Source: a bacterium
Lineage (GTDB): Bacteria; Acidobacteriota; Thermoanaerobaculia; Multivoradales; J023
Direction: 5' to 3'
Assembly (NCBI GenBank): GCA_024226315.1
Contig: JAAELT010000611.1
Location: 1-64,000 of the forward strand
Length of the DNA stretch: 64,000 nucleotides
The notes under the pieces were generated by a model. That model searched no databases. It was not told the origin of the DNA and saw only the letters and a program-made list of their open reading frames with translations. Each line of letters opens with the position of its first letter. Within the stretch, counting starts at the first letter, position 1. This document shows positions 1 to 10,466 of this stretch, in pieces. The translations under genes were made by a program, and so were the position numbers.

Positions 1-256
1 ATTTTGCCCGCGGGCAAAATGCGTCTTACCGGTGACGGCGGGCTCTCGCCGCGGGCAGAATCTCTCATACCGGTGACGGCAGGTTCTCGCCGCGACCAGA
101 ATCCCTCATACTGATGAGGGCGACTTTCTGCAGCGGCCAGAATCCCTCATACCGGTGACGGCAGGCTCTCGCTGTGGCCGGAATCCGTCGTACCGGTGAA
201 GCCGAGCTCTCGCCGCGGCCGGAATCCGTCATACCGGTGACGGCGGGTTCTCGCCA
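1..256. repeat. 41-bp tandem repeat, six imperfect copies
   Basis: The block around ACCGGTGA recurs with an exact 41-base period: the anchor falls at 28, 69, 110 (degenerate), 151, 192 and 233. Each unit reads roughly GAATCCCTCATACCGGTGACGG followed by a GC-rich stretch ending CTCGCCGCG. The best copy (near 228-245) holds a CCGTCA...TGACGG inverted repeat. The array runs up to the stop codon of trpS and may continue left of the window. Period 41 is not a multiple of three, so it is unlikely to be coding. No function is evident. Confidence 0.85.
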
Positions 257-272
257 CCGCCGGTCACCGCGA

Positions 273-1310
273 TCAGCCGCCCGGCCGCAGGTCGGCGGGG
301 ACGATGAAGCCCATCTTCTCTTTCATCTCCGCGACCTTGGGCTCGGCCACCGAGCGGGCGTGATCGGCACCGATCGCCATCAGGCGGTCGAGCTCGGCCG
401 GGTCGCCCATGAGCTGCTCGTAGCGCTCGCGGATCGGCGCCAGGGCCTCGACGACCACGTCGGCGACGGCGTTCTTCAAGTCGCCGTAGCCGCGGGCGTC
501 GGCGAAGTCGGCCACGGTCTCCTCGGGGGTCTTGCGAGTCACCACCTGGTAGATGGTCAGCAGGTTGTTGACCCCGGCCTTCTCGGGGTCGTCGGAGAAG
601 ACGATGTCGCGGCCCGAGTCGGTGACGGCGCGGCGCAGGGCGTAGCGGATCTCGTCGTCCGGGTCGGCCATGCCGACGGCGTGGCCGCGCTTGCTGGCGG
701 CGCTCTTCGACATCTTGGCGGTGGGGTCGTCGAGCGCCATGATGCGGGCGCCGGCCTTGGCGATCATCGGCTCGGGCACCACCAGCGTGTCGTCGCCGTA
801 GTGCTGGTTGAAGCGCTGGGCGATGTCGCGCGCCAGCTCGATGTGCTGCTTCTGGTCCTCCCCCACCGGCACCTCGTGGGCGCTGTAGAGCAGGATGTCG
901 GCCGCCTGCAGCACCGGGTAGGTCATCAGCCCGGTGAGCACGCTCTCCTGCAGCGCGGACTTCATCTTGTACTGGACCATCCGCTCCAGCCAACCGACCG
1001 GGGTGACGCAGTTGAGCAGCCAGGCGCCCTCGGCGTGGGCGCGCACGTGACTCTGGACGAAAAGGGTGGTGCGATCCGGGTCGATGCCCGAGGCGAGCAG
1101 GAAAGCCATCAACCGCCGGGTCTGGTCGCGCAAGTCGTCCGGATCCTGGTAGATGGTGACGGCGTGGAGGTCGACCACGCAGATGAAGTTCTCCTTCTCG
1201 CCTTGACCGTCGACCCAGCGCCGGATGGCGCCCAGGTAGTTGCCGAGATGGAGGTTGCCGGTGGGCTGGATACCGGAGAAGACGCGTCGCTTCGCTTGTG
1301 GATCGGGCAT
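273..1310 (-). CDS. trpS: Tryptophan--tRNA ligase
   Basis: Charges tRNA-Trp with tryptophan in the cytoplasm. This is a class I aminoacyl-tRNA synthetase of 345 residues, normal for bacterial TrpS. The HIGH-type signature is seen as PTGNLHLGN at residues 16-24 and the KMSKS loop is intact at 199-203. I start at the ATG at 1310 (MPDPQAKRR), because the 18-residue extension to a GTG at 1364 has no family counterpart. The gene ends directly against the 41-bp repeat array. It lies 107 bases downstream of a small membrane-protein gene on the same strand and is probably transcribed on its own. Confidence 0.96.
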   Translation of the reverse strand: MPDPQAKRRVFSGIQPTGNLHLGNYLGAIRRWVDGQGEKENFICVVDLHAVTIYQDPDDLRDQTRRLMAFLLASGIDPDRTTLFVQSHVRAHAEGAWLLNCVTPVGWLERMVQYKMKSALQESVLTGLMTYPVLQAADILLYSAHEVPVGEDQKQHIELARDIAQRFNQHYGDDTLVVPEPMIAKAGARIMALDDPTAKMSKSAASKRGHAVGMADPDDEIRYALRRAVTDSGRDIVFSDDPEKAGVNNLLTIYQVVTRKTPEETVADFADARGYGDLKNAVADVVVEALAPIRERYEQLMGDPAELDRLMAIGADHARSVAEPKVAEMKEKMGFIVPADLRPGG

Positions 1311-1417
1311 GACGTGAGCTCTTGGAATGGACGGGACGGTCTGAGCGCCGCGAGACGGTATCACACGTCCGCGGTCGCCGGAGGGCGGAAACCAGAGGCC
1401 TGAGGAGGCCCCGGCGA

Positions 1418-1789
1418 TCAGCTGAATTCGTCTTTGAACTCGGGCTTCAGCGCGAAGATCAACGCGACCACCGTGTAGACGACACCGCAGCAGTACATCA
1501 CGGCCATCACGGCACCCGCGATATGAAGGTAATACCCCCAGCGCCTCCTCTTGGCGAGCCCGATCCCGGCCCCCAGATACACCACGATTCCGGCGAGAAG
1601 GAAGAAACCGATGAACACGGAGCCGAAGACTCCCGCCATCAGCTCTTCTCCCTCGTCGCCGGAAAAGAACACGCCATAGACCAGAGCCAGCAAAATCATC
1701 GCCAGGCTCAGCAACGCGATGCCCGCGAAGGCGAAGTTGATCACCGTGAAGACGGTGATCGAGGTTCCCTGGTTCTTCCCAGCCGTCAT
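1418..1789 (-). CDS. Small membrane protein, function unknown
   Basis: A 123-residue protein with at least three hydrophobic spans, at about residues 14-40, 52-75 and 88-112. A basic KRRRW patch lies between the second and third. I do not recognise a specific family. It starts 43 bases after the DUF805 gene on the same strand, preceded by a purine-rich AGGAAGAGATG context. The two are therefore likely co-transcribed and may sit together in the inner membrane. Confidence 0.7.
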   Translation of the reverse strand: MTAGKNQGTSITVFTVINFAFAGIALLSLAMILLALVYGVFFSGDEGEELMAGVFGSVFIGFFLLAGIVVYLGAGIGLAKRRRWGYYLHIAGAVMAVMYCCGVVYTVVALIFALKPEFKDEFS

Positions 1790-1832
1790 CTCTTCCTACC
1801 CGGCAGCGGGGGCGCTCAGCCCCCGCCGATCG

Positions 1833-2198
1833 TTACGCGCCCTTGGGGTTGGGGCCGTACTGGTTCGAGCCGGGCTGGCTGTCCATGCACAGGAAGATGA
1901 TCAGCGGAATGATGCCGATGCAGGTCAGGACGAGCAGGTACCACCAGCCGCTGCGACCCGTGTCGTGCAGCCTGCGGACGGCGACGGCGATGCTGGGGAC
2001 GAGCACAGCCAGGCCGTAGAGGGTGCCCAGCAGCCCGACGCCCCCCTCGGCGCTGATCATCATGCCGGTCAGGCCGTCGACGAAACCGAGCACGAACGAG
2101 ATGATGAAGTTGAACAAGACGAACATCCAGTATTCTGTACGGTGGGCACGGCCGCTGAATACCGCGTACTTCTTCAAGACTTCGACATACCAGTTCAT
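1833..2198 (-). CDS. DUF805 family inner-membrane protein
   Basis: A 121-residue integral membrane protein of the DUF805 (YhaH/YhaI) type. Family features seen are the N-terminal MNWYVEVLKKYAVFSGRA, the WMFVLFNFI hydrophobic span, and the conserved RRLHDTGRSGWW loop followed by a final pair of membrane segments. The start is fixed by a strong Shine-Dalgarno, GAAGGAGG, just before the ATG at 2198. Longer in-frame extensions up to 2405 lack such a site. The biochemical role of DUF805 proteins is unknown. It is the first gene of a likely two-gene unit with the 123-residue membrane protein. Confidence 0.88.
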   Translation of the reverse strand: MNWYVEVLKKYAVFSGRAHRTEYWMFVLFNFIISFVLGFVDGLTGMMISAEGGVGLLGTLYGLAVLVPSIAVAVRRLHDTGRSGWWYLLVLTCIGIIPLIIFLCMDSQPGSNQYGPNPKGA

Positions 2199-2488
2199 GC
2201 TTCCTCCTTCGGCGGGGTCGCCGTGTTCCTGCTCCTGATCGACGCCGCTCGAGCAGCGGTGCCATCGATCGCTCCACACTCCGCCCGTCGCGACCGCTCG
2301 CGGACGCGCATCGAGCCTGAGTTCTCTGATCACACCGATCTGGCAGCGAGTATAGCAGCCGGGAGTCGCCGCCGTGGCCGCGGCTGCTCGGCAATAACCC
2401 TGCACGCACCGACCGCGGCAACCTTGAAGCTCAAACCACTGGCGATATAGTCAAGGCCCGCCTCGAGAGCGGATCGAAAGGAAGGACG

Positions 2489-2809
2489 ATGACACGGATG
2501 CGGCGTCCAGATGCGGTGAGCGCCTCGACGCGCTGGTTCGCCGGCGCGCTGTTGCTCCTCGGGTGCTGGACGGGGGCCCACGCCCTGCCCGACCCGCCCA
2601 CCGAGGGCTCACCGGCCGCGGGCGCGGATCGCCCGGAGTCGGTGCGCAAGTTCACCATCCCCGAGCATGACTTCTTCCCCGAGAGCATCGCCCACGACCC
2701 CGTGTCCGGCGACTACTTCCTCGGCAGCATGAGCCACTCACGGATCCTGAGGATCCATCCGGATGGCTCCTACGAACGACTTGCAGCTGGCCAAAGGTGG
2801 CTGAATTGA
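2489..2809 (+). pseudogene. Truncated SMP-30/gluconolactonase-like secreted protein fragment
   Basis: A 106-residue reading frame with a good ribosome site (GGAAGG) and an N-terminal signal peptide (hydrophobic WFAGALLLLGCW, then ALPDPP). It then enters a sequence resembling the first blade of SMP-30/gluconolactonase beta-propellers (ESIAHDPVSGDYFLGSMS, then SRILRIHPDGSYE). Full-length relatives have around 300 residues. Here the frame stops after AAGQRWLN and only 27 bases separate it from the convergent downstream gene. The rest of the propeller is absent from the window. I read it as a 3'-deleted remnant that keeps its start signals. The family assignment is moderate. Confidence 0.6.
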
Positions 2810-2836
2810 CGCGGTGATCGCGCCTGGTCCGCCGGC

Positions 2837-3562
2837 CTACTTCTTCTTCTCCTCGTACGGCGACTTCTTCTTCTTGTAGCCGGCCGGCGGCTCGAAGGTG
2901 TCGGCCGGTATCGGCCCCTTGCGGACCTCGGTGGCCTCGCTCACGTTCTTGATCTTCATGCCGATGAATCGGGAATCGATCTTGGTGTAGAGCGTGACAC
3001 CGCCGATCTCTTTGAGCTCGTCGTACATCTTGTCGAAGCGGCTGGCCATCGGGCCCATGGCGGCGTAGACCATCTTCTGGGCGTCGTAGTACTCGATCGG
3101 CACCTTCAGGTCCCCGGCCGCGAAGACCTCGAACTCGAGCTTGCCGATGGTCAGGAAGTACTGGTTGCAGGTGTAGCCGGCAACCTCTCGGGTCTCGGTG
3201 CCCTCGCGCACCGTGACCTCGGTGGCCCCGCCAATCATCGCCGCCATCATCGGGTTCTCGTCGAGCATGCGCTCGAGCTCGGCGAAGTGGGCGCGGATCT
3301 CCTCCAGCGAGGTCTCGTGGTAGGTCTTTTTCTTGTGGTCGACCTGGATGATCCGGCCCGATTCCAGGTCCATGATGGTGTCGTTGCGGCCGTCGCCGGT
3401 ACGCATCTTGTCGGTGGTGATGTACTGGGTGGAGGTGGTGGGCTTGCCCTTGCCACCGGTCACCTGAGAGACGATGGTCAGATCCTCGGCGGCGGCGGGC
3501 AGGCACAACAACAGCGCCAGCAGCGTGACGCGGACGGACAGGGGGAGAAGGTTCTTCAGCAT
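2837..3562 (-). CDS. Secreted protein with DUF4412-like domain
   Basis: A 241-residue exported protein. Residues 1-25 form a signal peptide (LLALLLCLPAAAEDL). The mature part is a mixed alpha/beta domain with a single Cys in GYTCNQYFL, resembling the loosely defined DUF4412/outer-membrane-lipoprotein-sorting-like folds. The C terminus is a lysine-rich tail (GYKKKKSPYEEKKK). It starts 4 bases after the stop of the CoA-ligase-like gene on the same strand and is the third gene of that run. The ribosome site is weak, so translation may depend on the upstream gene. No enzymatic role can be assigned. Confidence 0.6.
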   Translation of the reverse strand: MLKNLLPLSVRVTLLALLLCLPAAAEDLTIVSQVTGGKGKPTTSTQYITTDKMRTGDGRNDTIMDLESGRIIQVDHKKKTYHETSLEEIRAHFAELERMLDENPMMAAMIGGATEVTVREGTETREVAGYTCNQYFLTIGKLEFEVFAAGDLKVPIEYYDAQKMVYAAMGPMASRFDKMYDELKEIGGVTLYTKIDSRFIGMKIKNVSEATEVRKGPIPADTFEPPAGYKKKKSPYEEKKK

Positions 3563-3566
3563 GGGC

Positions 3567-4883
3567 TCATTCTACAAGATCCTCGACCCACCGCTTCGCC
3601 TTGAGCTCGAAACGCGGCAAAGCGCCCGGCGCCACCGGCTCGACGGGAATCCGCAGTTGGAAGGCGGTGCGGAACGACTCCTCCAGGCGCCGCGCTAGCC
3701 CCGGCGGGTCCCCACAGCCGGCCGCCGGCTCGATCTCGACGCGCACTTCCGTCATGGCATTGCCCGTACGCAGCCGCACCCGGTATTCCGCCACATCCTG
3801 GTGCTCGCGAACCACCGTCTCGACGGCGCTCGGGTATAAGTTCACTCCGCGGACCACCACCATGTCATCGGCGCGAGCCAGGATGCCGCCCTCGAGAGCC
3901 ATCTCGGCGACTCCGAGCTCGCCAGGGTCGCGTTGGGAAACGCGCACCAGGTCACCGGTGCGGTAGCGCAAGAGCGGCGAGCCCAGCCGGCCGAGAGTCG
4001 AGAGCACCAGCTCGCCGATTTCGCCGCGCGGCGCCGGGCGGCCGTTCGCGGGATCGATCACCTCGGCGAGGTAGGACGATTCGAGGACGTGGAGCAGCCC
4101 GGGAAATCGCGAATTCGGAAAGCTCACCGGTCCGACCTCGGTCATACCGTGATGATCCATGACCCGAGCGCCGCCCCACAGGCGTGAGATCCGCTCGCGG
4201 ACAGCGGCCACGGCGCCGCCCGGCTCACCGGCCACCAGCACCGTGCGCACCGCCGAGCCGCCGAGGTCGATGCCCTCCTCGGCCGCCACCTCGGCCAGGC
4301 GGATGGCATAGGTCGGGGTGGCGCAAACCGCCGTCGCACCGTTCTCGAGCAGCACGTTCAATCGCGCCTTGCTGCTCATGCCGCCGCCCGGCAGCGCCAG
4401 GCAGCCGTGACGCCAGGCGGCGTCGAAGGCAGCCCAGAAGCCGAGGAAGGGGCCGAAGGAGAAAGGGAAGAAGACGCGGTCGGCCGGCTCGAGGCCGGCG
4501 GCCTCGAAAACCCGGACCCAAGCTCCGAGCATCCACTGCCAACTGTCCTCGGTATCCAGCCAGCGCAGCGGTCGGCCGCTGGTGCCGCTGGTCTGATGGA
4601 GTCGCACGTAGCGCTCCAGCGGATAGGTCAGATTGGTGCCATAAGGCGGCTCCTCCTCCTGGTCGCGGGCCAGCTCGGCCTTGGTGGTGAGTGGCAGGCG
4701 CTGGCGGAAGACCTCGAGGCTGGCGAGGTCGCCATCTAGGCCCGCGGCGCGCAGCCGCGGACCGTAGAACCGGTTGGCCGGCTGCAGCTCTTCGATCAGT
4801 CGCCGGAGCCCGGCGAGCTGATTCGACTCGATCTGACGACGGGAGGGGAGCGGGTCGCGGGTCACCGACTGGTCTTGCGCCAC
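3567..4883 (-). CDS. Phenylacetate-CoA ligase-like AMP-forming enzyme
   Basis: A 438-residue member of the ANL superfamily, closest in pattern to phenylacetate-CoA ligase PaaK. It would activate an aryl or short acid as acyl-adenylate and then CoA thioester. Seen: the phosphate-binding loop HQTSGTSGRP at residues 96-105, the YRTGDLV motif, and the C-terminal hinge region RADDMVVVRGVNLYPSAVE, typical of the PaaK group. The length matches PaaK (about 430). It starts 9 bases after the UbiC-like gene and 4 bases before the secreted-protein gene, so the three form a tight operon. The true substrate is unknown. The upstream chorismate-lyase-like protein hints at an aromatic acid. Confidence 0.82.
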   Translation of the reverse strand: MAQDQSVTRDPLPSRRQIESNQLAGLRRLIEELQPANRFYGPRLRAAGLDGDLASLEVFRQRLPLTTKAELARDQEEEPPYGTNLTYPLERYVRLHQTSGTSGRPLRWLDTEDSWQWMLGAWVRVFEAAGLEPADRVFFPFSFGPFLGFWAAFDAAWRHGCLALPGGGMSSKARLNVLLENGATAVCATPTYAIRLAEVAAEEGIDLGGSAVRTVLVAGEPGGAVAAVRERISRLWGGARVMDHHGMTEVGPVSFPNSRFPGLLHVLESSYLAEVIDPANGRPAPRGEIGELVLSTLGRLGSPLLRYRTGDLVRVSQRDPGELGVAEMALEGGILARADDMVVVRGVNLYPSAVETVVREHQDVAEYRVRLRTGNAMTEVRVEIEPAAGCGDPPGLARRLEESFRTAFQLRIPVEPVAPGALPRFELKAKRWVEDLVE

Positions 4884-4892
4884 CAGTGCAGT

Positions 4893-5495
4893 CTAACCGC
4901 CAACCGCCGTTGCCAGTGAAGGAGGCAGGATCTCGACCACTTCCGCCAAAGTCTGTCCCTCGGGGTCGCTGAGGACGTTCTGCCGACCGTAGAGAGTCAG
5001 CGGCTGGTCTGGCGACGACCGGGTGAGCTCCAGCTTGCGTTCGATCCGCGCGTCGCTCTCGAGCCGGAAGAACAGGCGCGGACGGCTGGTGTAGGCCACC
5101 GAGTGACGCTCCAGAATCGCCCCGAGCGGCAGGCGGCCTTCGAGGATCGACCACCTTGCCTCGGACGAAAAAGTCTTGAGCCGGATGCGGATGGCGCCGA
5201 ACTCGGCCGGCCGGCCGGAGCGCCGCCCCACGAGTACCACCTTGCGCAACAGACCGTCGGGGATGCGCGCCTTGTCGAGCATGCGCAGCGTCATGAGCTC
5301 GCCGTGAAAGACCTCGAGCGTGGAGGTCATGTCCCGCTCGTGGACCAGCAGACCGCGGTAGGGCTCCGGCATGCGCGAGCCCCCCTCCTCCTCCCGGGCC
5401 AACGGAATCGACTCGTGGGAATGGTAGAACTCGGTCAGCGGATAGAGCAGGTCCAGCTCGGGGACGTCGGCGAGCTCGGCGGTGGAGTTCGTCAT
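4893..5495 (-). CDS. Chorismate-lyase-like (UbiC/DUF98-type) protein
   Basis: A 200-residue cytoplasmic protein that resembles the chorismate pyruvate-lyase fold. The pattern of an early LTEFYHS segment, LLVHERDMTSTLEVFHG, VVLVGRRSGRPAEFGAIRI, and PLGAIL followed by SRPRLFFRLESD is typical of UbiC/DUF98-like proteins. Those proteins release 4-hydroxybenzoate from chorismate or bind related small aromatics. I infer this from pattern only; catalytic residues were not verified. It is first in a three-gene minus-strand run, 9 bases upstream of a PaaK-like CoA ligase. That makes production and activation of a benzoate-type acid a reasonable hypothesis. Confidence 0.55.
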   Translation of the reverse strand: MTNSTAELADVPELDLLYPLTEFYHSHESIPLAREEEGGSRMPEPYRGLLVHERDMTSTLEVFHGELMTLRMLDKARIPDGLLRKVVLVGRRSGRPAEFGAIRIRLKTFSSEARWSILEGRLPLGAILERHSVAYTSRPRLFFRLESDARIERKLELTRSSPDQPLTLYGRQNVLSDPEGQTLAEVVEILPPSLATAVGG

Positions 5496-5583
5496 GGCTG
5501 GAGTGTACGTCGGAAACCTCGACCGGGTTTCCGCCCGAGCCCCGAAGTCGGCGAACTTTACAGGGGCTTTACGGCGTCTCTAC

Positions 5584-6594
5584 TCAGCGGGCCTGCTGAA
5601 AGCTCTTCCAGCTGGCACGGGTCACCCGGCCGTTTTGCTGGTAGAGCTGGCGCACCCAGCGCGCATCGTCGTCGCTAAGCGGCTCGCCGACGTTTGCGGC
5701 TGCGGCCGCGTGATCGAGCCGTCGCTGGCCCAGGACCACACAGCTATTCGGAGCGTCGGCCAGCAGCGCCCCCACGAGACCGTAGAGCACCGGCTCGGGG
5801 TGATCTCCGAACCGTTGCTCCAGCTCGCGACGGCACGCGCGCAAGCGCGAGATCAGACCGAAGTCCCGGAACTCGCGCAAGGCGCTGCGATGATCGCCGG
5901 CGCCGAAGGTCACCGGGCCCTCGAACAGACCCAGCAGCAGGGCATGCTTGAGGGGAGAGAAGAACGCCACGCCGGCGTCCCGCTCCTCGACCCACTTCTT
6001 CAGACCACTGGATTCGTAGCTGTCGTCGACCACGTTGCGGTAACACTGCACGACGTCGGGGTTCACCCGGCTGGCGTACTTGACGATCGCCTCGCTCTTC
6101 CAGTCCGAGAGGCCGATGAACCGGATCTTGCCGGCCTGACGGAACGTCCGCAGGAGATCGACCGCCTCGTCGAGGTACTCGCCTCGGGGGCCGAACTCAC
6201 AGTGATGAAGGTAGTAGAGATCGATCCAATCGCTGTTCAGGTTGCGCAGCGAGCTCTCGAGCTGTCTGCGGATCTGCTCCGGGTGGTAGTAGTGGCCGTG
6301 CGAGCCGGGGTCCCAGCCGACCTTGGTCGAGAGAAAGACCTCGCTGCGAGGAACGGTGTCCCAACAGCCGCCGATCAGCTGCTCCGCCCGGCCGCCACCG
6401 TAGACATCGGCGGTATCCCAGTGGGTGATCCCGGATCTGAAGGCCTGGACCAGGGTCTCGCGGGCTTCGTGCTCGTCGGTGCCGAACCAGCCCACCGGTC
6501 GGCCGCCGACGGTGTTGGAGCCACCGTGGCCCCAGGTTCCCAGGCAGACGGTCGATGTCTGGACTTCGGTACGACCGAAACGAACGTGATTCAT
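5584..6594 (-). CDS. Aldo/keto reductase
   Basis: A 336-residue NADPH-dependent oxidoreductase of the aldo/keto reductase superfamily. Seen: the N-terminal FGRTEVQTSTVCLGTWG strand, the substrate-binding GITHWDTADVYGGGRAEQLIG segment with the catalytic Asp and Tyr, the lysine in VFLSTKVGW, and the LHH catalytic histidine region (LYYLHH). The late SCVVLGQRR segment lies in the cofactor-binding part. I start at ATG 6594 because everything upstream lacks family similarity. The gene is single and diverges from the Ser/Thr kinase gene. The substrate cannot be inferred. Confidence 0.9.
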   Translation of the reverse strand: MNHVRFGRTEVQTSTVCLGTWGHGGSNTVGGRPVGWFGTDEHEARETLVQAFRSGITHWDTADVYGGGRAEQLIGGCWDTVPRSEVFLSTKVGWDPGSHGHYYHPEQIRRQLESSLRNLNSDWIDLYYLHHCEFGPRGEYLDEAVDLLRTFRQAGKIRFIGLSDWKSEAIVKYASRVNPDVVQCYRNVVDDSYESSGLKKWVEERDAGVAFFSPLKHALLLGLFEGPVTFGAGDHRSALREFRDFGLISRLRACRRELEQRFGDHPEPVLYGLVGALLADAPNSCVVLGQRRLDHAAAAANVGEPLSDDDARWVRQLYQQNGRVTRASWKSFQQAR

Positions 6595-7034
6595 GCGTCG
6601 TTGTCGCCTATTTCCGGGCTCCCCGCGCCCCGCGCGCGAAAAACGGTCCAATCTCGTCGGCCATCCCTGCCTCTCATGATGATCTCGTCTCGACCGTGTC
6701 TCGCCAACCGACCATGTCGCGCCGCCGTGTCCGCCGGCAACCGGTCGGTGCACCGACTCACGAGAGCTTAACACGATCCGCCCCGACTCGACGCCTGCCG
6801 GCAGGCCCGTTCCGCACAACTATTGGACTTGGCACCTAGCTTACACCAAGCCAGACGATTCGCGGATCGACCCGCGAATCGAAAGCCCGCGCTGGCGTCG
6901 CTTGACGACCGAACGTCCTGCCATATGGTTACGCGCGAGATGACGGCCGGGCACCTCATCGTCGGGGAGATAGTCGCTGCAATCTGCTAGTCTCGACGCC
7001 ATCCGAGAGAGCGGATCGTAGCGAGGACAACGAG
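6595..7034. promoter_or_regulatory. Divergent intergenic region with a 10-bp-arm inverted repeat
   Basis: This 440-base region separates the divergent reductase and kinase genes and must hold both promoters. The clearest element is a perfect inverted repeat at 6856-6881, CGATTCGCGG and CCGCGAATCG around a 6-base loop. It could be an operator or a hairpin in the leader of either transcript. No convincing -10/-35 pair stands out by eye. I see no gene here. Confidence 0.5.
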
Positions 7035-10079
<3,045 letters not shown>

Positions 10080-10123
10080 TCCGTGCCGTTCGGCCAGCCT
10101 CTGTCGTATCGGTGCTCAAAGGA

Positions 10124-10393
10124 TCATGGGTAGTTGCCCTGGTCCTCCCCCATCGGCCTGGGGCCCGCCTCGGCGATGTAATTGAAGATGTCCTCCCAGA
10201 TACCCTCCCGGATCAGTGCCACCTCGTCTTCGTTCAGCCCGCAGAGCCGCTCGATGTCCTTCAGAGTCTTCTGGTCGTCCCCGACCGGTAGGAAGGTCGC
10301 GCTGCCGCCTGCTTCCTCGTCGAGATACCTCCGTAGCTTGTCGTAGTTCAGGGCCAGGTGGGCGACGAATCGGGAAAGGTTGTGGACGCTCAT
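10124..10393 (-). CDS. Small helical protein downstream of the caspase-STAND-WD40 gene
   Basis: An 89-residue acidic protein starting at ATG 10393 with a strong ribosome site (AGAGGAG). It begins MSVHNLSRFVAHLALNYDK and has a second helix LNEDEVALIREGIWEDIF. The layout vaguely recalls LigA-like or Nif11-like small helical domains, but I cannot assign it. It has no signal peptide or membrane segment. It lies 73 bases downstream of the giant caspase gene on the same strand and converges with the kinase gene, so it is probably in the caspase operon as a partner, inhibitor or substrate. It could also be unrelated. Confidence 0.72.
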   Translation of the reverse strand: MSVHNLSRFVAHLALNYDKLRRYLDEEAGGSATFLPVGDDQKTLKDIERLCGLNEDEVALIREGIWEDIFNYIAEAGPRPMGEDQGNYP

Positions 10394-10466
10394 GACGTAC
10401 TCCTCTAGTCGGGCCGCGGACGAGTGCCCACGGCGATGGTTCGTTCGGAACGGTTGCATGCAGCCC

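Noticed and set aside
1..256. Coding repeat or CRISPR at the left edge
   Set aside because: The 41-base period is not a multiple of three and no constant repeat with unique spacers exists.
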